A stretch of DNA of 64,000 bases from Cunninghamia lanceolata (GCA_027924645.1 BSBN01001199.1:620001-684000), one strand, 5' to 3'. Positions 1-12,665 are shown, numbered from the stretch's first letter. A program made the numbers and translations. The notes: generated from the sequence alone by a model not told the origin.

Positions 1-1232
1 CTTCATCTTCTAATTTGCAACAACCCATGAAAGAGCAAGGCCCTATCTTACAAGAGATAAGTTGTCGAAAAAAGTGAAACATAAAAGTAAGAGAAAGAAG
101 AAAAAGAAGACAAGAATATGCTATAAACCTTGCCTCTCAACAAGAAAACATTGATCCCAACATTCAACAAAATAATAATGATCATAACAATGAACAACAT
201 GACGAACAAGATATGAATTTGTCTATGGTACCATATGTCCCACTATCCTCCATCATTAGGGAGTGGGAAGATGACGACAACAATTTTCTTATAGACAACC
301 TCTAGCCTGACAGGGGTCGTACAGGTAAGTATCCCTAACCCTTTATCTCTCTCATGATGTGCTTCCCCTGTGATGTGTTATGTGTTGTTTAGGCCTCCTA
401 GGATGACCTCAGATTCTCATGTAAGGTTTGGGATACCAGGAGACTGCCTCTGTTGTGACCTTCTATTTGTATGATCATTCTTCTAAATTGCCTCTCTGTG
501 ATTTCATTGTTGTGTGTTGTGTCTTACGGACATAGCATTGCGGTTGGTGACTTGGGGGCACCCTCCTACATGATTGTCCCTAAGACACTTGTTTCTCCTC
601 TCTTATTTATTGTTTCCCTTCATCTAGTGTTTCCATCTAGCAGGCAGATGACGAAAAATATTTATACTGATAAGACCTAGTGTCCCTTTCGAGAGCAATC
701 AAAAAATGGACTTACTTCCTAATATGATGTTGGGGTTGTATATCTTATCTGACGCTTGACTAGTGGAAGCACTCTTTCTTTCCACATAGTGAATTTGATG
801 ATGTTTCTATCACATTTACAAACCTTAACAATATTGCTGCTCTATGTTTCTTTGTTTGCTTTTGAATCTAGCCTTAACGATACTCGATTCAGAGAGCTCC
901 GTGATATAGCCCTATGGTTATCCTCGAACTCTGAATTCATTGTATAACCTTGGCTCTTTGTGTGGTCAATCATATGCATTGATGTTGACATTTATCATGA
1001 TGTTGTAGACACTAACATGTTTCTTGCAGGGATGTGTTTGTGGGAACATTTGGTGATCATGATGTACATGTCACCTTTAGGGGGCATGGGCTTTGTGAAA
1101 GTCGGTGTTCCCTTGTGTGTTTTCTTCCTACCTTAACGTACTTGATATTGATAACTGATATCAACCACCTTAAGGTTGGGGCATATATAAGGTTAGCTGT
1201 CTGTTATAGATGTTAGCAATGTGTTTGACCTC

Positions 1233-1780
1233 AAATGTAGAGATTGCACCCTAGAGTAGTGCATCATGCATCCTGAGTTTGTTTGCAATCAATCAATCAT
1301 GTAAGCCCTCTGTGGAGGTGGGATATCAAGAATATCCTTTTTCTTAATCCCTCTATAGAGGTGGGGATTGTGTATTTCTTAGAGTAGATTGCATCATCCT
1401 TTCATTTTCAAAAGTCCTCTATGGAGACGGGGAGCGGTTCTGTGACTAACTCAACCCTTAAGCGTGTTTTCAACAATTGTTGTGGCGAAGCCCAATCATC
1501 GTTGTGTGCCTATAATGTGCCTAAGATGGTGATGAGCCTAGAAATAGTGAACACATCATCACTTTTCTACCATGTTTTCTCCATGTCTTCAAGTGTGTGT
1601 GTTTTGGCGTGCTTGTTTTGTGTGGCCTATTTGTTGCCCCATATGTAGAGACTAGCACCCTTGAGTTGTGCTTCCTGCATCTTGGGAGGTTTTGCATGTC
1701 TTGCGTGTGTGTTGCCCCATATATATAGAGACCTACTCTCTATGGTAGTGCATCATGTATTATGGGAGGTTTGTTTACTT
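1233..1780 (+). repeat. Diverged short direct repeats
   Basis: Three diverged copies of a unit of about 50 bp, recognisable by TAGAGA followed by ...GTGCATCATGCATC or similar, lie near 1239-1285, 1645-1692 and 1726-1775. Between the first and second are three copies of a shorter unit with the pattern CCTCTATGGAGGTGGGG, near 1305, 1350 and 1415; the middle one contains the palindrome CCTCTATAGAGG. Such arrays are common between the integrase gene and 3' LTR of plant gypsy elements, but no function can be read from them. Confidence 0.5.
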
Positions 1781-2039
1781 TCCAGTACATGCATTTGCAT
1801 TTCATACATATGAGAAAAAGAAAAGAAAAGATATCATTTCTGTCTTCCATGCTTAATGTGTCTTCTATGCATTGACTGTCTTCTCTGTGTTCTATGTGAC
1901 TGTAACTATTTTCTTTGTGTTTTGCATGCATGTTATTGTTTTCCATGTGATTAGCGTGTCTTCTCCATGCTTGATGTGTGTGTTGTGTTTGTGACCTTAC
2001 TTTAATGCATGTATTGGCCTCACGTTTGTATGTACATTA

Positions 2040-2053
2040 AAGTGGGGGATAAA
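2040..2053 (+). other. Polypurine-tract-like sequence
   Basis: AAGTGGGGGATAAA lies directly before TGTAACGTTA. This is the expected arrangement of a polypurine tract (the primer for plus-strand DNA synthesis) next to the 5' end of a 3' LTR. The identification rests on this context alone. Confidence 0.45.
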
Positions 2054-2231
2054 TGTAACGTTAGAAAATATCCCCTTGGGGGCTTTTCCCTCATAAGGTT
2101 TAGCTCTCGGGTCTTTAACATGCATTTAGGACATTTTAGTTCATATTTTAACACCCCGATGGGATGAGACCTAGGTTCCATGGCAAATTGGACCTAGGTG
2201 GACCCCTTGAGCTATACTTTGCCCAAAATAG

Positions 2232-2381
2232 GGGGGAGGACTTGGGCGCTCACACCCTAGTCTTGTATTACTTTGGGGCAGCCCCAATTTTTGTGTGTTG
2301 GTTACTGGGGGAGGACTTGGGCGCCCACACCCTAGTCCTACCCTATTTTGGGGTAGCCCCAATTTTCATGTGTCGGTTAGT
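2232..2381 (+). repeat. Two tandem copies of a 75-bp unit upstream of a TATA box
   Basis: Copies start at 2232 and 2307, both with GGGGGAGGACTTGGGCGC. Each contains a short inverted repeat, GGGG-CAG-CCCC in the first and GGGG-TAG-CCCC in the second. They lie about 75 bp upstream of TATATAAA at 2457, in the probable U3. Tandem duplication in U3 often means duplicated enhancer sites; that role is inferred. Confidence 0.7.
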
Positions 2382-2456
2382 GACCATTATTAGGTCCCTT
2401 TGCTGACATGGTAAGTTTGAATTTCAAATATCTTGATGGGAGTGTTTGTAGATGCA

Positions 2457-2464
2457 TATATAAA
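2457..2464 (+). promoter_or_regulatory. TATA box of the probable LTR
   Basis: TATATAAA followed by ACATGC, in the middle of the probable LTR. Transcription would be expected to start about 30 bp downstream. Confidence 0.45.
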
Positions 2465-3399
2465 CATGCTTAGGCATTCATTTGTAAACTAGACTTTCAA
2501 TTAGAGGATCATTGTGAACTTTAGGCATTCTCAAGGTGATTGAAGGCTTCTATTATGTTGCAAGAGCAGACTTGTATGTTTGGTGTGTTGATATTTGCAG
2601 ATTTGAGAATCAATTTCCTCATGGCATGAAGAGAATCTTCCTCCATGAGAGCTTCACTACAAGGTGACATAATATTGTGTTTTCATCATTGATTCCTTTG
2701 GTTTTTGCCTCTGCCTCACAAGGGCACGCACTCTTTATTTGAAAATGGTGTTTGGAGACTTAAGTGTCCTCCAGGGCTTGACTGAGGCAAGCCTCTAAAC
2801 ACCACAACCCCCAAACCAAGTCTTGTGATTGTAGGTTATAGGTGTCACATTTGGGAAAAGTAGAGTTGCAGGAAGGATTGGCAGACATCAAGGATTCAAG
2901 ATATAGAGGAAAGAAGGACACAGGAGCACTTCCAAGACTTGGGCACTCGCTCTAGTGTCCTCCACAGACAGATTTTGGGAAACAAAAGTTACAGGGTTGT
3001 TCAGTGTCTGAAGGAGGTCCAGATTTTGTGAAGAAACTTGTACCTTGGACTAGGGTGCCTGCTCTAGTGTCCCTGAGTATTCTGCTTCAGATCCTTGAAA
3101 ATAGGTATTCTGTGATTTGATATTTTACTCCCGTCTGCAAGAGCTTTTTCCGTCTTTTGTCAATTTGTTGTCATATTTGTATAATTAGGGTTTTAATGGT
3201 TAATTGGGCATAAGAGAAGGAAAATTAACAATTAAATTCCCTAATCCAAATTTCCCTACATTTAAAAGTGACCTAGGGTATGATAGTGCTTGCCACTCGA
3301 CCCTAGATCCTTCAATGTTTAGTGGAGAGGTAGATTTAAACACATAAAGGCTAAAACATTAACAAATCCAATTTTCCCCTAAACAGGTAGTTACTTTTG

Positions 3400-4680
3400 T
3401 TCCTCCCACTTCTTTGGTGGTGTAAGGAAATAAACTCATGTTGTAGGACCCTCCCCCTCCTCCTATGGTTCCTCAACCTTTAATGGTTGTTTCTATTCCT
3501 TCTACTTCTTCAGCAACATGAGGAAAGAAACCTATCTTACAGGACCCTTCCCATCCTCCTATAGTTCATCAACCTTTGGTGATTTATTCTATTCCTCCTT
3601 CTTCGATGGTGAAAGGAAAGAAACTTGTGTTGTAAGACCTTTCCCCTCCCCTTGTGGTTTCTTAACCCTGAGTGGTTCCTTCAGTTCCTCCTCCTGTCCC
3701 TGAGAAAAGGGAAGAAAATGAACCCATGTTGGAAAATCCCCTAGCTCCTTCAACGTAGGCCCTAGCTTGCACTTGATAGAACCAGGTTGTGAGAGATTGC
3801 AAGCATCGTCAACATGCCACAACTCAAGAACATGTTGTTGAAGCATAGTCTCTCCTTGTGCATCCCCCTCCCATGCAGTTGCCTCCTAATCTTGCTCCTC
3901 CCTCTGAGCCTCATCCCTCCCCTCCCAAGCCTAAGTCTCTCCCATCTCTAACCCCTTCCTCTCCTTAGTCAGATACAAATAAACTCAATCCCAAAAGGGT
4001 TCAAGTAGTCTTTTCTCCCTTTACTTAGGATCATATTCTTCCTTCTATCCCTTATATGTCACCCTTTTCAGAGCCTCTAGACCTCTCTAATATCAATGTC
4101 ATCTCTAGCACCACTCTCATAGAACTTGTTCCTTTTTAGTGCACCTTCCATTAGATCTTACCGGATATCCTCCACCCTCCCACCATTGACATTGATATAC
4201 CCCGCCCACCACCCAAACAAAAACCAAAACATTATCCTACAATTCCATTCCATAAAGCCAAGTGCATGCCATCATCACCTCCACCTCTAAGCCCTTCTTC
4301 ATCATTTCTTCTAGCTATGGAGGATTCTCCTCCACTCATGACTCTTAATGCTCACATCTGTGTTAATAGTATTGATGAAACATGCTTGGAACAATATTCT
4401 GACATTGAATCAAATGATTCCTCCTAGTAGGGTGCATCAACTTTGAGTCCATTACTAATATTCCCTTATTGTCCATGACTTTTAAAAATTATTTAACAAT
4501 CACCTCTATCGATGCTCAAGAGGCTCCTGTTCCTACAACTGACCCTCTGCATTTGGTTCCATAGGAGTCTCCTTGTACAACTCTTAATGTGTTCCCTCCA
4601 TAAACTTACCTTCCATCCCCTTCTGATGACCAAGATTGGGACATGAAAGATCTAATGGTGCCCAACCTGTTGGTGTTTTT
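3400..4680 (+). pseudogene. Decayed proline-rich reading frame with internal repeats
   Basis: One frame, starting near 3400, reads as proline/serine-rich protein for about 1.1 kb and is interrupted almost only by stop codons. A frameshift near 4490 moves the same kind of sequence to another frame until about 4680. The first 300 bp hold about four copies of a 91-99 bp repeat (near 3422, 3518, 3609 and 3708). Each encodes about 31 residues with the pattern GKKxxLQDPxPPPxVxxPLVV. Its sustained composition in one frame over many stops argues for a former gene. I do not recognise the family. A retrotransposon accessory ORF is possible because a probable LTR lies just upstream, but that is a guess. 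Confidence 0.45.
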
Positions 4681-7600
4681 TTAATTCCCAACCTGATCTC
4701 ACGAATAACCTATGATTAAGCCATTTTCAATACTTGGTTGTTGTGGGGGTTGGCCAACACATAAGTGAAAGTTAAAATAACTTTCCCTCTACACTTTAGC
4801 CTCTGCAAGACCTGGGAGGGTTATCCCTAATAGTATTTAAAGTATCATGTGCCAATTATTACCAATACTATGAATAGCAGATTTGTTCTATGCACATTTG
4901 CTTGAGGATTATGAAAACTATGAAGACCTAGCTTAAATCATTCAATCTTTTAGCATTTCTCAAGACCATAGAACAAGGTGAAACACCAATTTAACAAACA
5001 CTTGCAACTGAATTTATAGATTTAAAAGTATTTGGGATGCATGTTCAGTTTAGGGGTTGAAAACTAGACATAGAAACAAGAGATCAGTGCCTTATCTTAG
5101 GACAATGGAGTCAATTAAATGTGGCTTGGTACTCAACAACAACATTCCATCTAAGCATAAAAGATCTTTATAACATTGCCTTACAATATTATACTCAACC
5201 TTCCTAACAAATCATACTTATCAGATCCTTGTATTCGTTCACACAAATTTATATTTCTATTAAAGCGTTTTAACCTATTCTTTGAATAAGATCCTTAAAT
5301 AGAAAGATACATCCATAAGATTTTCATGGAGACAAAATAATTAGTCTTTGACTTATTTATTTATAATTTGTGCCAACCACACATCAGGAGATAATTTGAT
5401 TTGGAATTCTGCTACTGTATTCAATCAAGATGCTAGTACCTCTATCAAGTTCACAAGAACAAATAACACAAACTCAAAAATCCTAAGAGAAGACTAGACT
5501 TCTATTCCATGCATTTTTGCTACAATATTTTCCCAGAGACTAACCAACCACTTCTGCAAATGTCCTTGAAATCCCTTTTATAGAATAAGGGAGCAACAAG
5601 CATCAGGCCACTTACACATGTCAATAATTCATTTGACAACTATTACATCAATTAGAATGAAAATATAATCATTTTCTAATTGTTAGAGATGCCATCATAA
5701 CAAATTATCTCCTCCAGTAGGTTGAGACAACTGCCCTTTTATCCTTTATGCTTTCTAATCTTGGTGCAAGGGTAGGCAATGATACCAACAAAAGGTAGTT
5801 TGCTAGATGCTCTTTCGATTCTTCCACCTTTGATTTCCAGATACTTGTCAATAAGACAAGAATCCTCTGCTTCACCTCTCCATCCTCATGTGCAAACATG
5901 GGAATCCTTACTAGGACTGAATAAATGAGGAAATCAGATTTCCCTCCATCCTCTCATGCTCCAAGCACAGGAAATTGGCTCCTCAACTTCTGAGGGGGAG
6001 TCTTCAACCATTTCAATCATCAGAAGACTCAAGGAAGCCACACACAGTGGGTGCTGGTAGTGTTAAAATCCTAGTCAAGGAGGAAAAAGTAGAAAGTGTC
6101 TGTTTAAGTTAGACAAAGAACACAATGTTCTTGTCAACTCAATTCTCTTTCCCCACTTCCAATTGTTTCATCTAGGGGGCAGCACTCCCTCAATTATAGG
6201 CGATCATTTGTTAGAACCGATCATGCAAAGGGAGGGGAAGAGGGAACTATATGTTCCCATTTCTTCCAATCCTAATCTAGAAACTCACAGTAACAAGGAG
6301 TTACTGGAGTTGGGAGACTGGATTCAAATCCCTCAATCAGATGAAAGCACAAGGAAACTAGGGGCTGACGTGAGCTCAAAACTTCCTACTTAGCTCCTTG
6401 CATTTTTCCCAAACTGCCTATACCTTTAGAAGAAGCATCTCTAATTCCTTTACTCTATAAGAACACAATATCAACCAGAAAAATAGAGAAGAACCTCTAA
6501 AGGAAAGGGTCAGTAAAGGTAGCATATCACTTAGAAAACCTTCCATTTCATCTACATAGATAGAAAGATATACATAAATAACAACATAGACAACTATCTA
6601 TAGATGAATTGCAAGGCTCCCACATTCTTGGACTTTTATGATTAATTTAGTTCAACACATACCAGAACTTAATGGCCATAAATGGAAATTCTTTAATAAT
6701 GTACCAATGTTTCCAGAAGTAGAAATGGAGGTTGTACATCATTCCCATATTTATGTCATATAACCCAGGGCACCTGCAAATGTCAATTACACATAGGGGC
6801 TACCAGAATCATCTCTTCGATCTCAAGATTTTATCAATTTTGAAGAGCTAATCTTAGCAGATTCTACCATGGCATCCCATAGGACATCCCATCAAATGAG
6901 CACACAAATATTAAGGACTTAATCCATGTAAAAATAGTAGAAAGAAGATCTCAGTGCATGCTTGAAAAATCTACCACTGCACAGGTTCATTATTTATCAC
7001 ATGCCACAACTCTACCTTTTTTCCCTTTGAAAATGAGTTGTCGATCATAGAAAAAATCATCCAGATCAATGGTGTTTATATAAGTTTAATGAAATAAGAA
7101 TCCCCGTCATCACAAAGAAAAGGCACAAACCAATAAGAAAGTACCACATGGATTGCCACCTCAGATACACTATGAAAAGATGAGCCTAGGCAGTGAGTCC
7201 ATAGAGTCCACATGGTGGACTTTCACACCTCCGTAAGCATGAGATCGAACTGCAAATGAAAATCTTAGTTTCTAGTGGGTCCCACAGCATAGCACGATGG
7301 AATAGAGCATCCAACTAACACATGGCACGCTCCATGGCCTTTGCACATGCTGTAGAAATATACCATACATTGTTCAAATAGAAGATAGGTTGGGACACGT
7401 GGAGCGATGGTGCAACATGAAAGGAGACTTGCTCCTGCTTTTCCTTAGAACTTGTATCAAGCTACCATGTGGAATGAGGGTGCAGCATGGTGAGAGTTTT
7501 TATTTAGGCTTTATTAGGAGTTGCATTGGGCGAACACGTGGATTGAGTGATCTGCCGCAAGCCATAAGATGCATTGTAGAAAGGTACATGCCTTTAAAAC

Positions 7601-8517
7601 AATATTCACTCACTAGGCAAGAAGGGGCAATGACTATTAAAAAGGCTTTACAAAGCCAAGGCATAGGGGTAAAATTTTAGCACAGGTAGTAAGAGGTGAA
7701 CCAAAAGGAGGGGCCTGGTAGAAGGAAGACACTCTTAGACATCAAGTTGCAACCTAAAAGATCAGCACAGGAAATAGACAGTTAACTCAAAATTAGAACA
7801 CAAGGCACCCCGATGTTTTGCAAAAGAGTTAAGGGTCTAGGGTTTTACACCTTAGGGACAAGAAATTTACAATGCTTTGAATAACAAACCCTAACCAAGG
7901 ACCCACAAATATCGTAACTTGGAATAGAGCCTAGAAAATTTATCAAAGTCCTATCACTCTCCTCTCACAAGAACACGTAGTATGCCATAAACATCATATA
8001 GAGTGATGATCCATTCCCCTAGTACTTATGGGAACCTAAAAGTGATCCTATCTACATCATGGTAATTGAAAATGTCATAGCAATCCATGAAGGAGGATGA
8101 ACAATTGGAACTCAAGCCACGAATTCCAAACCCACCCTCTTATGAACAACATGATCATTAGAAGACAAAGCCCTATCAGAATTGGTAATCCAAACCTAAT
8201 CACATGTTTCATCTATCAAATGTGTTCATCTTGTCACACATAAGGAATGCTAAGTTAGGTCTCTAAAAAATCATAAAATCATAAAATAAAATACAAAACA
8301 TAACAAATTTTTACAAGAAAATATATATCATGGGAAAAATTGCAATAAACTAAAGTGGTTAGTGTTGATAAATAGACAAAATAAAACATTAGATGCATCA
8401 AATTGTCAAAAATTCCATCTGAAAACATTCTGGGTGGGTTGCCCCATTGACTAGGGCAGATATCCCTAAGCAACCTTAAATCTCCCCTAGGCATGTTACA
8501 CATATGCTATCTTAGGT
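4681..8517. other. Unassigned AT-rich DNA
   Basis: No recognised domain, RNA gene, LTR end or primer binding site was found. Two short open frames (minus strand 5705-5899; plus strand 6163-6393) show no family motif, and I do not treat them as genes. The region may be an old, fully decayed repeat. Confidence 0.5.
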
Positions 8518-10480
8518 TGTCACTAATGTGGTTTTCATTGATGTCAACACTCATTTTGGGTTGGCATTGATGATTATGTTGATGGTGTGCTAACAATGAT
8601 GATTGTTGATGTTCATTGTTGGATTTCATGCCTTGTTTAATATCAGTATTGAGTATGCTTGTTGTCAGTAGAGATGATATCATGATGATATATCAAGATG
8701 GGAATTAGAAGCATTAAGATGAGAATTAAGCATTAAGATGATTATTAGAAGTAATGCTAATGTTGAGAAGATGTTGTTGATGGCCTATAGCATGTTGTAT
8801 GCTCTCTCCTATTGTTCCTAAGGAAGTATGTATTCCTACAAAGAGGCTCTAGTCTCTGGATGTTGGTAAAGGTTGCTACTGTAGGAAGTTGCCTGGAAGA
8901 CTGGTCGAGAGAATGCTTTGCATTCCTCCACATTTGAAGATATCATCATGTGGTTTAGAAGTTAAGGTTAGTGGATTGTGAAGGTGCTTCATTCAAAGTT
9001 CTACATCATTTGGTTCTCTGTAGAGAAAGTTGTAAGTGGTAGAGTGTAGGACTATATTGTCTGGTGGCTAGTTTCAATGCCCGTTGGCTTGCGCCAACTT
9101 GTTGCTACATGAAATGGTGAATTGGCTGATGGAGAATGATCTTGATGATCTTGTGATGTTTCTTGTTGCTCTGTAAGGTGTTTTCTAGTTTCTTTGGAAT
9201 AGGTTGTGGTCTGAAAAAAGGTGTTGCTGGGCTATGCCTTTGCTAGGCTGACTAAGTTATGTTGAAGGTGTGCGGCACAAAGTCCTTGCCATGTGGAGTT
9301 CAAGAAGAGATTGGAAATGTTGTACGGGTCATGCACAGACTAATCTAGGAGAAGCGTAAATAATGTTTAATCTTCCAAGAGTACTGCCAAGTTGTAATGA
9401 CCAATGTGCTACAAGCTTCATGTTTTCTTGCTTAAGGGTGACCTAATTCAATTGTGTGAAGTGTGTGGATGTTATTCGTTAAAGGATGATGATGTGAAGG
9501 ATGTTTAGGACTAGGTTAATTATGTGTTGGGATCTGCAAGGTGTGTTCCTCTTCCTAGTGTTGTGTGTAGTTCATGTAAGGGCTTGCCCACTACATGTTT
9601 CATGGTTGTTTGATCTTTGGCTGACTTGCAATTGTAATATTCTTGTTGTCTCTAACCAACTTATAATGTAATCAATGTAATATCATTTTTATATTGTAAA
9701 CCTAGTTGATCTAGGTGAAGTATGATTGCAAGTGTGAATGTGAGGAGTAGAATATGGATGTGTAATGCATTATGATGTGTGACTGAAAGAGAAATAGTAG
9801 AAGTGATAGATCTTGACCATATTCATCTTGAAGATATTTTTGAGATAGAAGAGAAGTGAAAAGTGTGCCTAACTAATTGCTGGAGGCTGTGAGCCAAAGG
9901 CAAATCTTCTTGAAGGATGAAAGTGGTGAGTCAATAAGCTACAGAGAAGACATTTGAAGAAGTAGAAGTTGTCAAAGTAGAAGAGTAATCATCAAAAGTG
10001 GAGTGAAAAGGCAGAACTGTAATCATCAAAAGGAGTGAGCTTCATTGTCAGTTTTAAACAATAGAAGGACTATCACGTTGTAATCTTTTTTAAGTTTGTT
10101 CTCAGTTTAGGGAGTAGTTGCTTCCTTGCTTGCCCTAAAACAAAGTTTGCAAGGAGTTGTAGCTTCCTTGGGAGTTACCCTAGAAAACCTTTCTTCAGGG
10201 AGTAGTAACTTCCTTCAGTTGTATCCCTACAACAAAGTTGTAATTGTGATTCATTTGTGAGGCTAGATTAGGATAGTAGCTCCTAGAAGCTCTTGTCACC
10301 GTGGTTTTCCCCTTTGGGATTTTCCATGTACATCTAGTTTTATGTGGTGTTGTGTATTGTGTTGATATTTTATGTTTCTATACATGTTGTAAAGTTTAAG
10401 TTTTTATTTTCTCTAGAAGGTTTGATATTTATTTGAATATTAATTCATCACCCCCCCTCAGTATCTAGGTGTGTTCAACA
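8518..10480 (+). repeat. 5' LTR of copia element A
   Basis: It ends in GTGTTCAACA directly before a tRNA-Met-type primer binding site, which fixes the right boundary well. The left boundary is placed at TGTCACTAATG, where sequence like the starts of the B and C LTRs begins (CATTGATGTCAAC about 20 bp in). The matching 3' LTR is not in the window, so the start could be a few bases off. No reading frame in it looks real. Confidence 0.7.
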
Positions 10481-10482
10481 GT

Positions 10483-10495
10483 TGGTATTAGAGCC
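10483..10495 (+). promoter_or_regulatory. Primer binding site of element A
   Basis: TGGTATTAGAGCC, two bases after the LTR end. It matches the usual plant copia site TGGTATCAGAGCC (complement of the initiator tRNA-Met 3' end) except for C to T at the seventh base, a likely deamination. Confidence 0.9.
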
Positions 10496-10548
10496 AAGTT
10501 CCTCAAAAGGAGCTTAACCACTTGAGGAAGGTTAGGGATAGTTCATAA

Positions 10549-10610
10549 TGGATCTTACAAGGCACCTATGTTTGATGGAACAAAGTACTCCTTTTGGAAG
10601 CTAAGGACGG
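10549..10610 (+). pseudogene. gag: Element A gag, first fragment
   Basis: ATG at 10549 starts the frame; a one-base slip near 10562 brings it into the frame reading PMFDGTKYSFWKLR, the usual start of a copia gag (nucleocapsid precursor). The fragment is cut by insertion of element B after GACGG (10606-10610) and resumes at 38351. Confidence 0.75.
10606..10610 (+). repeat. Target-site duplication of element B, left copy
   Basis: GACGG here and GATGG at 38346-38350 flank element B; one C/T difference separates the copies. Confidence 0.8.
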
Positions 10611-12206
10611 TGTTGCAAGTATGTGCTAATTGATGTTGTCATTGATTTCAACAAGCTTGTGTTACCATTGGTGTCAACTGTGTCTTTTGATGAGATTGTT
10701 GTTATTGTTTGATTGAGTCGCTATGTTAAAGTGATTTTATTGCTTTGAGGAGGTGCTAAAGATGTTGAAAATGTGATTTTGTTGCTTGGTTTCTAAGTGC
10801 TTTTGAGAAAATTTTATTAACAAAGGAACTAGTGTATTGAAGATGTGTTATGGTTTAACAACTTGATGGTCAAGTTTTTCTCTGCATTTGTTCCTACTTG
10901 AATATCTGAGTGTGTGGTTTGGATATGTGGTTTAGAAGTGTTTAAAGATACTAAATCCAAAATTTAGTGCTCTAGGTTGTTGTGTAGTAAAAGTGTTCAT
11001 CAATTTGAGAATAATGTTTGATAGTGTTTGCAGTGTGTCTGGGAGAAAGTATTTTGCTCTGCATTTCTCTACAGAATGGTTTCAGGTGTTGTAGTTATGG
11101 ATTTATGCTTATAAGGTCTATATCTTTCTTTAGTTCAAGTGGTTCATGGTTAGGTACTCCCCAAGTACATTTCTTAAGTTGCATATGATGACAGAGTATG
11201 ATATAGTTGGTTAAGTACTCCAGTGTGAAGTTTCTTCAGGTGAAAGATGTTGTATAGGAATTTGTTAGTTTTTTAGGTGGTTGTGGATGTTTCTAGATCA
11301 TGTTCAAGCTTGGTGCATGGTTTGCAGGTCATTGTGTGATTTTGAGGAAGTGTCCATTTAACAGTTCATGGTGTTAACATAAGGATGGTTGACTTGGTCG
11401 TTTACACTATCTGTAGTTATCCTTTGGTGAAAATGAAAGTGTGATGAAGTGAGTAAGAGTGGATTTAGGTCCATACTAAGGCATGATGTGGTATGCATTC
11501 ATTCCCTTCCTCCATGGGAATGTTTAGATCTAGACCTAATTTGAATTTTAGGGGTTAAGTTGTGTTGCTGACCTTGGAGAATGTTTTCATGATTGGTGAT
11601 TGTATAAATACGTGTCAAGGAGTCATGGATGAATGTGTGCACAAGGAATATGATGTTTGTGATGTGAATTTGATCAAGGTAGTGAGAGATTTCATGTGTT
11701 AGGCTACTAGATGCAGTGAGCAGAAGGTGTCTACTATTTTTAGTGAAGCTGCGAAGATGTTGTGTGTGTTGTGATGGGTATTGAACTTCATTGGAACTAA
11801 ACTCCATGCATAGGTTAGATGCAATTATACTAGTTCAAAGCCTGATATTGATCCATTCTTCTCTTCTTTCTTTCTTTCTCAGTGGGCAGTGAGTCCACTT
11901 GGACAGTGATTCCACCCGTAGTGAGCATTCTCTCTTTTGGGCAGTGAGCCTTTGTAATTTGGTATTGCTACTACTTTATATTATGAGCTAATCATCACCA
12001 TGTTTTTTCCCTTTTAAGGTGTTCCACATATAATCTGGTGTTCTCTTGTATGTGGTGTTGTTATGATTTAGTTTTAGTTATTTTCTTTTCATGCTTAAAC
12101 ATCATAACATGCTTAAATGTTAATGTGGATTTGAATGTTTGTAAGGGTTTGAAGTTTTGTTACAACTGATTCACCTCTCCCTCTTAATTTTCTTGTGAAT
12201 TTAACA
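10611..12206 (+). repeat. 5' LTR of copia element B
   Basis: Starts TGTTGCAAGTATG and ends AATTTAACA just before the primer binding site. It pairs with 36738-38345, with substitutions and small indels scattered along the length. An antisense open frame of about 100 codons (11499-11807) is also open in the other LTR but is AT-rich and unlike known proteins, so I do not call it a gene. Confidence 0.9.
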
Positions 12207-12208
12207 AT

Positions 12209-12219
12209 TGGTATCAGAG
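12209..12219 (+). promoter_or_regulatory. Primer binding site of element B
   Basis: TGGTATCAGAG two bases after the 5' LTR end, complementary to initiator tRNA-Met as in most plant copia elements. Confidence 0.9.
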
Positions 12220-12263
12220 AAAGGTTTTTTGAAGAAATCTTAATAGCTTGAGGTAGATCCGGT

Positions 12264-12608
12264 ATGGTGCACAAGAAGGATGATTCTCTATATGTTTGCT
12301 GGAAAATAAGAATAGTAAGTTATTTGGTTTCTCTTAGATATGAAATCTGGAACTTAGTAACTGCCCTAAGGACTAGCAAATCTAAGAAGACTATGGAAAT
12401 AGATCAAAACGATGCTAATGATATGGAAGTTGACTTTGTGAGAAGAATAAAATTGGATGCTACAAAGCCCAGTGATAGATTGCCTTTCAAGTGTTTCAGT
12501 TGTGGCAAGATTGGTCATTATGCACTAAGATGTCCGGAAAGAATCTTGAGAAGTAAGAATAGGGAAAACAAAAGTAGAGTGCCTAAGAAAAACTACTATG
12601 TGAAATAA
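12264..12608 (+). pseudogene. gag: Element B gag remnant with zinc knuckle
   Basis: About 114 codons. The start differs from the FDGxxYxxW consensus, and most of the gag core is missing: the frame jumps from WNLVTA to a short acidic linker near 12360-12375. It then reads the CCHC zinc knuckle CFSCGKIGHYALRC, which is complete and would bind RNA. A stop at 12606-12608 separates it from the protease frame. Full-length copia gag is two to three times longer, so this is an internally deleted gag. Confidence 0.8.
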
Positions 12609-12665
12609 GATGCAAGTATATTTGATGATGAATTTGATGATGAAGATGATAAGGATAATGACTGC

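Larger units (their letters stand above)
1..2053. other. Unassigned repeat-like DNA, no gene recognised
   Basis: No reading frame here gives a protein I recognise; the open frames are short. A strong donor-like site (CAG then GTAAGT, GT at 325-326) and an acceptor-like TTCTTGCAG ending at 1029 could bound an intron, but no coding exon can be followed on either side. The right part holds diverged short repeats and ends in a purine-rich stretch directly before a probable LTR start. That would fit the non-coding 3' region of an old LTR element whose coding part lies left of the window. This origin is inference. Confidence 0.4.
2054..2993 (+). repeat. Probable 3' LTR of an old LTR retrotransposon
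   Basis: It begins TGTAAC after a purine-rich tract and contains TATATAAA at 2457-2464, so it has a U3/promoter organisation. The right end is uncertain. GTTACA at 2988-2993 is an exact inverted match to the TGTAAC start and is used here as a tentative end. However, related short motifs (GCTCTAGTGTCC) occur on both sides of 2993, so the true end could lie elsewhere. No second copy lies in the window to confirm it. Confidence 0.35.

Noticed and set aside
325..1029. Possible host-gene intron
   Set aside because: Splice-like ends are good, but no exon with coding character can be found on either side, so a host gene is not supported.
2171..2362. Minus-strand open frame across the 75-bp repeat
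   Set aside because: It is produced by the tandem repeat and has no independent support.
6163..6393. 76-codon open frame in unassigned DNA
   Set aside because: No motif, no neighbouring exons and ordinary length for chance in AT-rich DNA.
11499..11807. Antisense open frame of about 100 codons in the B 5' LTR, also open in the 3' LTR (37609-37923)
   Set aside because: The two LTRs are copies of each other, so shared openness is not independent evidence. The translation is low in complexity and matches nothing I know.
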